Assembly (NCBI GenBank): GCA_036784855.1
Contig: JAZDSV010000023.1
Coordinates: forward strand, 62,001-126,000
Length of the DNA: 64,000 nt
Source of the DNA: Aphelidium insulamus
Lineage: Eukaryota; Aphelidiomycota; Aphelidea; Aphelidiaceae
Reading direction: 5' to 3'
Shown here: positions 1-11,414 of the stretch, in pieces
Position numbering within the stretch: the first letter of the stretch is position 1
Layout: each line of letters starts with the position of its first letter
Translations under genes and position numbers: made by a program
The notes under the pieces: model-generated
Databases searched by the model: none
What the model saw: only the letters and a program-made list of their open reading frames with translations
Told to the model about the DNA's origin: nothing

Positions 1-1053
1 TGGCCCATACGAGATGAATGTTTTTAATATGCTTGGTTGATGCACCATATCGGTGGCCAGAATGCAGTCTATGATACCGCGCCGTATTTCGCCAACTAGC
101 TCTCGTTCCATTCCGTGGAATATATTGGTCTCCTTCACATTCATAATACATATTAATAATATATTATAAGAAATAATATAGACTTCACCTACACTGTTGA
201 ACATGATGGCAAAGGCGAGCGCACAGTGATGGTTCTCCAGAGGAGAGACATCATTGTAGAGCAGTGCCAGCTCTGTCTGTGCATTGATCTGAAAGTTGTT
301 GTTGAATCCCGGATGATCCAAATCATGGCAAATGGATGAAAGCATGAGAACCAGCAGTTCCACATGCGTCAACTTGTCCACCAACCCGGTAACGTGCACC
401 AAACAGTACATCTGCATAATGAATGCTATATCGTATTGTAGCGTATCCATCTAAAAGTCACATACCATCTGAGTGACACAGAATGCATGGGCAAAGTTGT
501 GAAACGGGTTCGGGTTGTAGTGGCAGCGCACGCAACGCATGAACCGATGCAGCCGCACCATGTCCATGTTGAGCGCAGCCACCACACCCAAATCATACAG
601 CATGAACTCCATCAAGTCACTCAGACGCTCGTCCGAGTGGGGCCACATGTCGAAATCGGGAGATCGAAGTACCGCTCGCTCCGCATCACTCAGTAGCCGT
701 GGAATGTGTGCACATTGCGCCGTCGTTGCTATATCACTATAGTCGCACGGCCTCAGCGGGAGTCGAGATGGGGCCGTTGATGTGCGCGGCTGCTTTCCTG
801 CAGAGAATAAGTGTGATGACTAATGAGCTGATATAGTAACCGTACTGGGCTTGACGGTCAGGAGAGCGACGTGGCCCGGGCGCCCCTCCCCGTCCGACAG
901 TGCAATGTCGACATACAGTGCGGTGGTGGGTGACACTAACGCTGCCATCCGCAACGCTTCCTCATCGACGGCCGAATCTCCGGTCAACGTCACTGTGCCG
1001 CGGCGACCGCTCTGGCTCTGCAGGGCAAACTCGACAGCTCGCTCAGCCGGCAT
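1..1053 (-). CDS. 3',5'-cyclic nucleotide phosphodiesterase, PDE9-like (3' end cut by window)
   Basis: Class I phosphodiesterases hydrolyse cAMP or cGMP to the 5'-monophosphate. Exons on the minus strand are 846-1053, 466-797, 193-411 and 1-132 (incomplete); the introns are 48, 54 and 60 nt and all phases agree. The catalytic domain begins after FDMWPHSDE and shows the metal-binding motifs NPFHNFAHAF (HN-x2-H) and ICHDLDHPGFNN, then QINAQTELALLYND and SPLENHHCA, an order and spacing closest to PDE9. The first about 70 residues look like the short N-terminal region of PDE9 but are divergent. The start at 1053 is the first in-frame ATG of the first exon. Substrate preference cannot be read with certainty; cGMP is suggested by the PDE9 resemblance. 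The C-terminal part of the catalytic domain lies outside the window. Confidence 0.9.
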
Positions 1054-1373
1054 GTTTAATTTGTCGTGGCTGTGTGTATGTGTGTTTGTGCAAGTGCGAC
1101 TCTATTGAAATAATACTTATGTACCCCTCAAATACAAATGTGCCTACATATACTGCAAAAAAGTGGAATATACGTGGACATACATCAAGGTGAATGTATC
1201 GTACAGCTATGTAATTATTTACAACTATTGTAAATAAATGGTAACACTGCATATCAATGTGCGAGAAAAATAGCACCGTGAACAAACCCCAAAATAGCCA
1301 CTAAATATCAAAGTATCAATATAGAGACTTCAACGAACCGGCACACACCTACACCCAACCTACACCTCTAGAT
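1054..1373. other. Intergenic, divergent promoter region
   Basis: AT-rich spacer between the phosphodiesterase (left, minus) and the next gene (right, plus). It contains a short TG-rich run near 1073-1092. No coding or RNA signal is seen. Confidence 0.5.
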
Positions 1374-2020
1374 ATGCGCACCGGATACAAAAAAGTGACC
1401 AATGTGCAGCTGTGTGATGGACGTAGTGACCCGAACGCGGTCTCGGTGTCTGTTACGAGACAGTCATACGCACCGCCGGCCACGGCCAACCAACAACAAC
1501 AACAGCATCAGCACCAGAGACCACCGATACGTGTGTCGGGCAATCCCAAGAACAGCAATACCACACAGGCCAACCTGACATTCGGGCCGCGCTTTGACTT
1601 TTCGTCAGGCATGCATACTGTGTACATATACGAACTTACTGATACTGAACTGGCACATATGTAGCCGAGGAAAGATTCGCCGGCAACAACCAACTGGCCA
1701 ACGAGCAGAGGCAGCATGCAGACCGCAGCAAGCGCGCGCACCACATCAACTTTAAGCGGTTTGTAGGATGTTTTATAGTTGTAATCATCATTGACATGAT
1801 CAACCTGTGCAGACAAGTTCAGCAGCAGCGAGAACGCGCCACCGCGCTACAAGTGGCACAGCGAGACGCCAATGAGGAGCGGCGCCGACAACACAGGCGT
1901 GCCATTCACCGCGCCACGTCCAGCAGGTGCGTGTTCGGAATTAACTGTATGGTTCCCGCTAAGTACGCACACAGTGTACCCTACAATCCACTCAGCGATG
2001 GCAGTGCTGCGGCTGCATAA
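1374..2020 (+). CDS. Unknown Gln/Arg-rich helical protein (162 aa)
   Basis: Not recognised. Proposed exons are 1374-1608, 1665-1758, 1813-1926 and 1975-2020, all phase-consistent. The first intron would use a GC donor (AG|GCATGC), which is plausible because other genes here have GC-AG introns, but it is the weakest junction. The N-terminal half is low-complexity (a poly-Q/H tract near residue 42). The second half is a continuous Q/E/R-rich stretch (RQVQQQRERATALQVAQRD) predicted to be a long helix or coiled coil, ending in VPYNPLSDGSAAAA. No enzyme motif or membrane segment is visible. A cytoskeletal or flagellar structural role would fit such composition but is only a guess. Confidence 0.55.
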
Positions 2021-2173
2021 CATCCATAACAGTTGCATGCATGCAAATGTATATCACCATACAATATACTTGCATGTATGCACACACACACACAATATGC
2101 ATTGTATATAATGTGACTTTGCAGCTGTTGTGAGTGACACTGCACGCTGTATGATAGACAGACACATAAATAG

Positions 2174-3001
2174 ATGGACAGCAGGAGCGATGATTCGAGG
2201 AGGCGGCGGCGGCGCAGGTCACAGTCTCCGCCCGCCGAGGTGCCGCCACCTGCTGCCACAGCCACAAATACAACGATGTTAGGTGCAGGTGAGGGTGACA
2301 CGGCTGCGGCATCCCCGCCGCGCCATGAGCCCAACTACGGCGCGTCGGGCCTGCTTGCCGCCGAGACCAATTCACGGAATGGCGTCGTGTTAAAGTACCA
2401 CGCGCCATTCGAGTCGCGCCAACCCACCGACAAGTGGCGCCTGTTTGTCTTTAAGGGCGACGAGCAAGTGGGTGGGTGTTGATGATGATCATTATCTATA
2501 CTATCTATGCGATTCACTACCCATACATGCATTCACGCATGCAGGGATGTATGGAGTGGCGGAGCAGAGCACCTATTTGCTGGGACGCGACAGAAAGGTG
2601 GTGGACATCCCGCTGGACCATCCGTCATGCAGCAAGCAGCATGCAGTCATACAGTATCGCCGTGTCACCATTGCCGCCCCAGATGCCTCTGATCCGTACT
2701 CTGCACTGGCGGTACGTTGCATTAAAGTTGCTGCACTCCAGCAGAAGCCATCATCTGTGCACTGAGAGATAATATATCTCTTTTAACATATGTATCTCAG
2801 GGAACTGCAACAACGACCGCCGTGGTTCGGCCGTACTTGATCGACTTGGAGTCGGCCAATGGAACTTTCATCAACGGCGTGCGCATGCGACACAAGCGCT
2901 TCTACGAACTGCGACACAAGGACGTGTTGACATTTGCAGAGAGCACGCGCGAGTATGTGCTGCTGCAAGAGTCGGCTGCCACCACGTCGGCGAGGAAATA
3001 A
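2174..3001 (+). CDS. FHA-domain protein, SNIP1/Pml1-like (221 aa)
   Basis: Exons are 2174-2471, 2545-2711 and 2801-3001. The N-terminus is Arg/Ser-rich (DSRRRRRRRSQSPP), as in splicing factors. The C-terminal half is a forkhead-associated domain with LLGRDRKVVDIPLDHPSCS, KQHAVIQYR and SANGTFINGVRM, which carry the phosphothreonine-binding Arg, Ser, His and Asn positions of the fold. The preceding NGVVLKYHAPFESRQP segment is characteristic of SNIP1 (animals) and Pml1 (the yeast RES complex, which acts in pre-mRNA retention and splicing). The protein is shorter than human SNIP1. A nuclear role in spliceosome-linked RNA retention is inferred from the family. It is the only gene here with two introns longer than 70 nt. 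Confidence 0.9.
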
Positions 3002-3138
3002 AAGCGGCATATATGTACATGTCAAACACAGATATCAGACAGGAGATACTCTCTAATATGAACGTCTGACGGGCATGTATCACGATATCAGCCTGGCCAC
3101 CACCCATACAACAACCGACCGCTACATAACCACCAGTG

Positions 3139-3346
3139 TCACAGTATGGCGCACGAGCTGGCCTGTGTCTTTTTGCTGAACGGGTTATCTGGGGACTGTT
3201 TGACCAGCGGGTCCGCCACCGATTTCGTAAAGTCCACCAAGCTGTCACGGTGAGACAGAGTTGGTATGTGATACACAATGGTCATGTAATATGCAATTAC
3301 ATGAGTCAAAGGTTCAATGGTTATGCATATATGAGCTTAACATAAT

Positions 3347-3377
<31 letters not shown>

Positions 3378-3497
3378 CAACAAGCGCATGTGAACTCACT
3401 TCTTGCTGCTCTTGGACACGGGTATGCGGTCCAGAGACTCTTCCTGCCGCAGCCGCTCGTTTATGGCCAGCAGCTTCTGTAATTTCAACTCTGACAT
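3139..3497 (-). CDS. Heterotrimeric G protein gamma subunit (66 aa)
   Basis: Two exons, 3400-3497 and 3139-3241, separated by a 158-nt intron that contains a (TA)n tract. The protein starts MSELKLQKLLAINERLRQ, a short helix that would form the coiled coil with G beta. It continues with ESLDRIPVSKSSKN, LVDFTKSVADPLV and DNPF, and ends in the CaaX box CAIL; the terminal leucine predicts geranylgeranylation. The DPLV...NPF spacing before the CaaX box is the classic G-gamma signature. Start and stop are unambiguous and the splice gives a phase-consistent ORF. It would anchor G beta-gamma at the plasma membrane for receptor signalling. The gene is easily missed because each exon is about 100 nt. 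Confidence 0.93.
3351..3377. repeat. (TA)n microsatellite in the G-gamma intron
   Basis: About 27 bp of pure AT dinucleotides inside the G-gamma intron. This tract accounts for part of the unusual length of the intron compared with the roughly 50-nt norm here. Confidence 0.95.
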
Positions 3498-3824
3498 GGC
3501 GACTGAGATAGTGTGTCGTGTGTGAATGTAGTTGTGTGTGTGTGTGTGTGTGTGTGTAGTATGTGTGCAGCCACCAAAGAATGCCCCGAGTGATAAGTGA
3601 TACGGCCTACCAATTGGAGTGAGTGTCAGAGAGTGCAATCAGAATGTGTGTGCATGTGTACGGTGCGGCTGTTACCCTTGGCAAGTGCTGAGTGAGTGTG
3701 TATCTAGACGCCAACAAGAAGTGCTCCCACAGGCAGACAGACGACAGACAGACAGACAGACAGCAGTGTGGAACAGTATTTAGACGGACACTGAGCGTTC
3801 AGTGTTTGTTTCACGCAGATTGAG
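3498..3824. other. Divergent intergenic region with simple repeats
   Basis: Spacer between the G-gamma gene (minus) and the AT-hook gene (plus). It holds a (TG)n tract at about 3533-3558 and a GACA-type tract at about 3731-3763. No coding signal is seen. Confidence 0.6.
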
Positions 3825-4488
3825 ATGGATCCGCCGGCGAATAATGCGCCCGGCGCGCCCTCAGTGACAGCTGATGCAGCGCCACTGGCTGCCACCGCGG
3901 CATCGCCCGCCCCGCAGCCACCTGCACGGCCAAAGAAGCGTGGCAGGCCGCGCAAGAACTCTCAGGCCGTCGTCAATGCCGCAATGGTGCAATCTGCAGG
4001 CGCCGACCAGGCAGCAACCTCCACCACACCCACACCATCTGCAGCCGCCGCCGCCACCGCCACCTCCAGCACAGCACCCACAGCACTGCAGAGTGTATCG
4101 GGCACTAGCGCCGCATCACTGCACGCCGTCTACGGCCCACTGGGCAAGCACCATCGACCGCTGCCGGCCACCAGTGTCGCGAAGCTTGCCGCACGCAAGG
4201 CCGCCTACCGCGCGCTGGCACAGTATCCCGTGCGCAAGTGGTACCGGCAGTCCGTGCGCTTTCCCAGTGTGGCCGGCAGAGAAGATTTGTTGGTGATGCC
4301 GCTGTGGTGCAGTGGTACGCACGTGCGGTGGTGTAACTATATATACTCGATATCATTAACTGTGTGCTTTGGCAGACACGGCACAGCGCCTGGACTGGAC
4401 CACGACAAAGGCGGCAACAGTTGCGGCGACCACTTCAAGTGGCGATACAGTGTCCAAGAGCGCCGATGAGACAACAGACGATACATAA
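3825..4488 (+). CDS. AT-hook protein of unknown function (200 aa)
   Basis: Exons are 3825-4314 and 4376-4488, with a 61-nt intron. Residues 37-45 (KKRGRPRKN) are a canonical AT-hook, the core GRP motif flanked by basic residues that binds the minor groove of AT-rich DNA. The rest of the first 110 residues is Ala/Pro/Thr low complexity. The region after about residue 115 (YGPLGKHHRPL through RKWYRQSVRFPSV) is more complex and basic and may be a small folded module, but I do not recognise it. A nuclear chromatin-associated role is inferred from the AT-hook only. Confidence 0.75.
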
Positions 4489-4591
4489 ATAGCAACCTCA
4501 TATTATATATATCCTATATATATTATATACATCATATTATATCCAGATTAACAATTATAAGTGTTTACATATGTGAGTGCAATTGCGTCTT

Positions 4592-6240
4592 TCAAATATA
4601 TCTTTGGCCGTTACTGTTGCGCACAGAGGGTTGGGCCTTGCGACGGATGAGATAATTGTAGGCTGACTTATTAGTATTTCTTGCTGCAATCTGCAACGGA
4701 GTATTGTTGCTGCAATCTTGAGTGTCCATTGGGGCGCCGTGGTCCAGCAAAAGCGCCACAGTCAGCAAACAATTTCCATATGCCGCCGAGTGTAGCGGTG
4801 TCCATCTGCACTTACCCCGCCATTTGATCGACTCTGGCCGAATCTGCAAGAAATAGTCCACGATGTCTGTGTGGCAGAACTGCGATGCCACATGCACTGC
4901 GGTCAACGAATCTTGGTCTCTTGTGTCTTTGTTGCGCCACTTTGCACCAATAGCTGCACCGTTGTGACATGGCCACTGTAGGCAGCTGCAAATAGTGGTG
5001 TTTGGAGCGAATCGATAATCGCGTCAACCATTGCACCGTGTACAGTAGGGCAGCCACAACGCTATCCCGGCCATTAAGTGCGGCAGTGTATAGCGGTGTC
5101 CAGAGCTTTAAATTAATTGAATTGACATTTGCCTTGTGCGCCAGAAGCATTGTGGCAATAGCTGCGTGTCCGAATTCAGCCGCGAAATGGAGAGCCGTGT
5201 TGCCTCGCACGTTCTTTTTCTCCGCGTTTGCCCCGCGCCCAATTAGGACCTCGCTTGCCTCATATTGTCCGGCAATGCAGGCCAGATGCAGCGGTGTGGC
5301 CTTGAATCCGTTGATAGCATCGATATCAGCAGGGCGCCATTCAGCCAGCACTTCCATGACGGCCACATGCCCAAGTTTGGCAGCCAGGTGCATCGGCGTG
5401 TTGCCATCCGTGTCGGCCGCACTGAAATCTGCGCCCAGTTGAAGTAGTCGCGCCACAACACGCGGTTAATTAGCCATCGCCGCCAAGTTCAGCGCGCTGC
5501 GCCTGTTCACATCTCGGGTCTCTAGCTGCAAGTTCATGCCACGCGCCAATGCGATGACGGCACCCATGCATCCGTGAGCGCTGGCAGCGTGCAGTGCGGT
5601 CTGCCCGCTCTCCCCGTGTGCCGTGAATGGGTTGGCATTGTTGGCCAGGAGAAGCGCCAATGCTCTGTGTCTGTCTAGCAGGGCAGCCGCTTGCAACGGG
5701 GTGAAGCCAGCCTGGTCCAACTGATCCACCGGGACCCCGGCGCGCAACCGCCGTTCCATGACCGCGATCAGGTTGTGTCGCGCGGCATGGTGCAGCGACA
5801 AGATTGGGCCTGCTGTCCGGGGGTAGCCCCAGCTTGTCGAAGGCGCTGCTGAACGGGTGCAGCTCGCTGTAGTTATCGGGAAATAGGCCCCTGTCGTGGA
5901 ATCGCAGTGCGGCGGCCATCGCGTCCGGGTTCGTCACCAGACTGACCACGTACTCGCCGCGCTCATTGGTCAAGTCCTTGCCAATCTTCTTTGCTAGAAA
6001 CGTGTCGCCCTCGCGGTACTGGTTGATCATTTCGCGGCCGACCGCAAAGACGCGCGCGCCGCACCGAATCTTCACCAGGTCCCTGCTATCCAGCTCGGCC
6101 ACCGGCCGGGCGAGCAGTTCAGCATCTTCGTACTCGGTGGGTGATGAGTAGGTTGTGTGGGTACCTTCTGGGTTACTGAGGGCTACACGTGCACACCACA
6201 GCACGCAGCACAGCCACGTCCATTTTGCGCATGTGATCAT
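4592..6240 (-). pseudogene. Decayed BTB-like/ankyrin-repeat gene with a signal-peptide-like start
   Basis: Reading begins at the ATG at 6240 with a hydrophobic N-terminus (MITCAKWTWLCCVLWCARVA) that looks like a secretion signal. A region resembling a BTB/T1 fold follows (LVKIRCGARVFAVGREM, then ALRFHDRGLFPD), then about ten ankyrin repeats (NTPMHLAAKLGHVAV, NTALHFAAEFGHAAI, WTPLHSAAYGNC). The ankyrin register is continuous only if frame is changed near 5815, an in-frame TAA at 5466-5468 is read through, and frame is changed again near 5040 and near 4950. None of these positions offers a GT/GC-AG intron that restores frame. At least four lesions in 1.6 kb, in a window where long neighbouring genes are intact, points to a pseudogene. 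Local assembly error is the alternative. Confidence 0.75.
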
Positions 6241-6833
6241 GTTTTGACTTGCCCCTGATTGCTGGCATCTGGCCCTGCTTAAGATGTAAGCAAAGCTACC
6301 AGTCATAGCAAAGTCCAGTCATATATTTGTATAAAACTTATATATAACCTTGCAGATACACAGCAACATGCTACCCTTCCAATGCGACACCTGAGTGTGT
6401 TCATGGTTTAACACGAACGATCTGGTCAATATGCATTATGTACTACATAGATAACTACTAGATAGCTACTACCGTTAGAACATTATACATACATACATAG
6501 ATAGACATACATACATACATCATACATAGACGAGTTCTTGCATCACTCCTACGAGTACATGCTGGTTCATGCTTTGCTGGCTCAAACATTTGATATATTG
6601 TACTATATCATGCAATTTTCAGTCTGTAACAGAGCCCTGCATGGATGGATTTATTTCACCCTGACCCACCCAGACCCATGACCGCTCTCAGTGCCCAAAC
6701 GCATACCCGCCCAGACCAATGGGTATGGTTATGGGTCTGGTTGCAGGGGTCACGTTGCTCCAATCAAATTCAAATGCGATATCGCATGCGCGTAAGCAAT
6801 CAATTTACTCTCTGCATTTGCTCCTAAAATAAT
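6241..6833. other. Intergenic region with ATAC-type microsatellite
   Basis: Spacer between the two divergent ankyrin pseudogenes. It holds an imperfect (ATAC/ATAG)n tract at about 6487-6529. No coding signal is seen. Confidence 0.5.
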
Positions 6834-8300
6834 ATGAATATGGCACCGCACCGCGCTCTAGCCGCCGCGGTATTGACATTGCTCGCAGTGCTGGCACCGG
6901 TGCAAATTGAGGCAGCTCCAACCGGGGCAGCATTCAATGGCGAGGCAGATCGATATCCGTCCAATGCTAGTCCTAATGTCGAACCGGCGGCTGCCGTGTG
7001 TGTAGCCGCCGGTGGTGGCGGCGAAGGGATTAGCAATGCCGCTGCCGCTAGCTATATCGAGAGCTTGCCGCCGGATTCTCTTGGCTCTGTGATGGCATTC
7101 TGTGGCCCAGGTTTGAATTTTTTGGTTGGAGGAGTGTCAAAAAAGATTGGCAGGACTTATCAGAGCACGTTTGGCAAAGAAAAAAAATGCTCCGCCGCCG
7201 TCTGCTCCATGGCATCATTTGACTACGCACTAGCGTGTGGTGCACCGGGCGTGGGTCTGGCTGTTGCCGCCTTAAGATTAGACTCTGTGTATGCCCTGAT
7301 TAAGTTGATAATTTGCACTTTGGACTGGCAAAATGGAAGTCGATTGCAAGCGCGGCTGGCCGAAGTGATATCAGCGAAAAGTTAAATGGGCCTTCCGCTT
7401 GTGCATATGCTGCCGAGACTGGAGACCTTTTGCTCCTTTACATCTTAAGATTGTCTTCTGGTTGGGACAAATATACTGCAATAGCAGCCACGCTGCCTGT
7501 ACTGCAATGGTTGCGTAGTCATAGATGCCCTTGGGATGCAGAAGTCTGTGCGAATGCTGCAGCACGCAATGATGGCGCCAGGCTCGTGGGCACGTGCTAA
7601 TGGATGCGAATGGAATGCAAGAGTATGCGACTTGGCCGCTCTTTATGGACATTTAGATTTGCATATTTGGGCGCGCGCAAACGGCTGTCCTTGGGGTTCT
7701 GAGACATCACACAATGCCATACTTGGAAAGCAGTCAGATGTGATGTGTTGGATGTTGCAGAATGGATTCGACCAGTCGCTCGTGCAGGCTTTTCTTCTTG
7801 CCAAATATGGAGACTTGGCAGCGCTCAAGATTCTTCATGGCTTACGGGGTAAATTTGATGCCACTGTTTGCTCGAGCGCTGCAGAGAGTGGCCATCGGGA
7901 TGTTCTCGAGTGGCTTCGCAGTGTCGATACCCCATGGGATGAATGTACGTGCTCTTCGGCAGCCAAGAATGGTCATTTAACTCTGCTACAATGGTTACGT
8001 GAGAATAAGTGTCCTTGGGATAGATGGACATGCGCTTTGGCCGCCGGAGATGGACATCTGCCCGTGATACAGTGGGCCCGTTCGCAAAACTGCCCTTGGG
8101 ACAAGATGACATGCCGAAATGCGGCTTATGGGAAGCACCGCCATGTGCTCAACTGGGCGCGCGAGCATGGCTGCCCGTATGATGAACAGTCGGCGTATGA
8201 GTATCCAGAGAAGTATCCTTCACCAGCAGAGAAATTTAAGCGCACTTGCGAAGGTAGAAATTTGGGGTCGCTGTTCAGTCGAGAGCGAAAGTGGTCTTAA
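6834..8300 (+). pseudogene. Decayed F-box-like/ankyrin-repeat gene (CPWD-type repeats)
   Basis: The ATG at 6834 opens a hydrophobic, signal-peptide-like N-terminus (HRALAAAVLTLLAVLAPVQI). An F-box-like segment follows (SLPPDSLGSVMAFCGP...FLVGGVSKKI), then many ankyrin-like repeats of the type seen in algal, protist and giant-virus proteins, in which each unit carries a Cys-Pro-Trp motif (WLRENKCPWDRWTC, ALAAGDGHLPVIQWARSQ, NCPWDKMTC). The reading frame breaks near 7315, where the first frame stops at 7382 while repeats continue in another frame, and again near 7580, where ARNDGARLVGTC ends and the repeat continues in the third frame. No intron explains either break. The last segment, from about 7590 to 8300, is open for more than 230 codons. 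Probably a recent pseudogene. Confidence 0.72.
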
Positions 8301-8397
8301 ATATTACATTACAAATAATAGTCCATTTCCCGCGAAACTATATTTTTTTGCAGTGCGTCCTTCAATAACCGGTGAAGGTGTATCAAATTGAATACAT

Positions 8398-11368
8398 ATG
8401 GGCGCAAAACGCTCCACGGACGCGGCTGAGGGCGACGCGTTGTCCACAGCGCCTGGTAGGCCGCATCGTTATACTGTGCAGTTTATATCGCTCATGCTGC
8501 GCACAGCGCCCAAGCTGCTGAGGATGCGCGGTCCGCGTCGTGTCCATTACACCTCATCGTCGCCGCCAACTGCAACTGGAGACGACGATGGCGAGGACGA
8601 CGGCAACGATTTGGGCAGCCTTGTCCCGGCGCATGCCACCAAGCAACTCACACTGACTTCCACCACGACTACTTTGGGTGCCCTGGTGCAGGATGCCGCG
8701 TCGCACTTTTTCACCACTGGCGCCGGCGGCTATGACTGCACGTTCCTCACGCTGAAGCCAGATCACGCACACCGACCACTCTGGATATCACCAGAGGGCA
8801 CCATACTGCTGGAGGCCACGTCACCCGTATGGGAGCAGGCACAAGATTTTCTGGTGGCCATCGCCGAGCCCGTCAGCCGGTATAGTTGGTTCATTTCAAC
8901 TCTATAAGGAACTGATGCGTAGGCCCGCATGCATACACGAGTATCGGCTGACGGCGTACTCGCTCTACGCGGCCGTCTCCATCGGTCTGGACACGGACGA
9001 TATCATTGATGTACTCGGCCGGCTGTCCAAGGTGATTATATCTATTGTATATGTAATATATATAACACATATGGCAGACACCCGTGCCAGCGTCAATTGA
9101 GGCTTTCGTGCGAGACAATACAACGTCGTATGGAAAAGTAAAGTTGTTGCTGCGCCAGAATCGCTACTATGTCGAGTCGGCCTACCCCGACACACTGCAA
9201 CTCCTACTCAAGGATGAGATAATTCGGGGCGCCTTGCAGCAGCAACAAGCAGCTGGTGACACTAGCGGATCTGTGGTGGCCGCCGCTGCACCATCTGCTG
9301 TCGGCGGTATAAGCTTTGCCGCAATCACGGACACTGCTCAGGAAAAGGCGCCAGCAGCCGCCGCAGAAATAGCTGCCACTGATGAGGTGGCGGCCACCAT
9401 TCCGGATGATTTGTACAACTTGATGGCGAACGATGGAACCGTCGGCGGTGGTGGTGGCAAGGATTCTAAGGCGATAGGGAACTCTACTGGCCAACAGGAC
9501 GAGGAGGACTTTGACGATGAGGATGACCGTGTCTACTCGTTCGAGATTGCCGCTGCCAATGTGGAAACGGTGCGGCGCCGTTGCAACCAGCTCGACCACC
9601 CGCTGATCGAGGAGTACGACTTCCACAACGACACCACACTGCCCGACCTCGACATTGACCTCAAGCCCACCACCATCATCCGGCCCTACCAGGAGAAGTC
9701 GCTCAGTAAAATGTTTGGCAATGGCCGGGCACGCTCTGGCATCATTGTTTTGCCGTGTGGTGCCGGCAAGACACTGGTGGGCATCACTGCGGCATGCACC
9801 GTGAAGAAGAGCTGTCTGGTGCTGTGCTCGTCGGCGGTGTCTGTGGAACAGTGGCGCTCCCAGTTCAAGCTGTGGTCAAACGCCACCGACCGCAATATTG
9901 CGCGCTTCACCTCCGACTCCAAGGAGCAGGTAGGTGTAATATTTTAATGTATTCGTGGCGTTGTCATCAGTTTTATCAGTTCATATAGTTTTATGGAGAT
10001 GCCGGTATTGTTATATCAACGTACACAATGGTGGCTTACAGTGGAAATCGATCTTATGAGGCGCGCAAGATGATGGAGTTCATAACCTCTCGGGAATGGG
10101 GTTTTTTGCTGCTGGATGAAGTGCACGTGGTGCCGGCCAACATGTTTCGCAAAGTGTTGACGGCTGTTGCGGCTCACACCAAGTTGGGACTGACAGCGAC
10201 ACTGGTGCGCGAAGACGACAAGATTGCTGATCTGAATTTTCTAATCGGACCAAAATTGTACGAAGCCAACTGGCTCGACTTGTCCAAGAAGGGCCACATT
10301 GCCAACGTGCAGTGTGCGGAAGTGTGGTGTCCCATGTCGCCGGAATTCTATGCCGAGTACCTGAAGGCGGCGTCACGCAAGCGCAAACTGCTCTACGTGA
10401 TGAACCCAAACAAGTTCCGCGCCTGCCAATTTCTCATTCAGTTCCACGAGGCCCGTGGCGATAAAGTCATTGTTTTCTCCGACGATGTTTATGCTCTCAT
10501 GGTGGGTAGATGTTGTGTTTTGAAATAAGTCCAAGTCGATAATCATGTGTAGAACTATGCCAAAACACTCGGCAAACCGTACATTTGTGGACCCACCAGC
10601 CAGACGGAGCGGATGCGCATTCTGCAAAACTTCCAGTACAACCCAACCTGCAACACCATATTCCTGTCCAAAGTGGGCGACACCTCGATCGATCTGCCAG
10701 AAGCCACCTGTCTCATTCAAATCTCATCGCACTACGGCTCGCGCAGACAGGAGGCACAGCGACTCGGCCGTATTCTGCGTGCCAAGCGCCGCAACGACGA
10801 AGGATTCAATGCTTTTTTTTACTCGCTGGTGTCACGCGACACACAAGAAATGTATTATAGCTCCAAGAGGCAACAATTTCTCATTGACCAGGGTATACTA
10901 TTGTTTGGAGAAGAGAAAGTCTTGTAGTTGACCCCGGTAGGATACGCGTTCAAGGTTATTACGGGGCTGCCACCCTCTGCTGACACTCTGCCGTCCAAGC
11001 TCGACACTGACGACCCGACAGTACGCGGACTGCACGGCCTGGTGTACGCGACCAAGGCCGATCAGATGAAACTCCTCAACGACGTTTTGCTGGCAACGGA
11101 GGCCGATTTAGAAGACGAAGACGTGGCCGACACCGATGACATTAGCAGATTCGGCGCAAGCGGTGACGGGGCAGGCAGTCGACCGGCGGCCGGCAAGGCA
11201 ACTGCCAGACGGGTCGCGGGTGCCGGCAGCTTGAAATCTCTGACGGGCGGCGATGACATGGCGTACATTGAGTACAAGAAGAAGACGGGACCGACGGCGG
11301 GGTCGCAAGGCAAAGGGTCTAAAGACAGATTGCGCAAGTTCATAAGCGGCCGTGGACGTGGCAAATAA
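8398..11368 (+). CDS. XPB: DNA repair/transcription helicase XPB (TFIIH subunit, ERCC3/Ssl2), 907 aa
   Basis: XPB is the 3'-5' helicase/translocase of TFIIH, acting in promoter opening and nucleotide-excision repair. Six exons: 8398-8879, 8923-9031, 9078-9929, 9989-10501, 10553-10892 and 10941-11368, with introns of 43-59 nt and all phases consistent. The N-terminal domain contains [16 protein letters not shown] and [11 protein letters not shown]. Motif I is VLPCGAGKT at about residue 418, the DEVH box [10 protein letters not shown] is near 520, and SATL-type motif III is [13 protein letters not shown]. Motif [17 protein letters not shown] is near 715. The C-terminal tail ends in a Lys/Gly-rich segment. 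The linker at about 250-330 is Ala/Gly-rich and longer than usual. It converges with BBS4, with only 46 bp between stop codons. Confidence 0.98.
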
Positions 11369-11414
11369 ATTGTACTGTAGTATACTTGCATAAAGCTCTA
11401 TTCATTATTGCTGG

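Noticed and set aside
5466-5468. In-frame TAA in the ankyrin gene as evidence of a variant genetic code or recoding
   Set aside because: Intact genes here end in TAA, TAG and TGA at the expected family C-termini, and the same ankyrin gene also has frameshifts.
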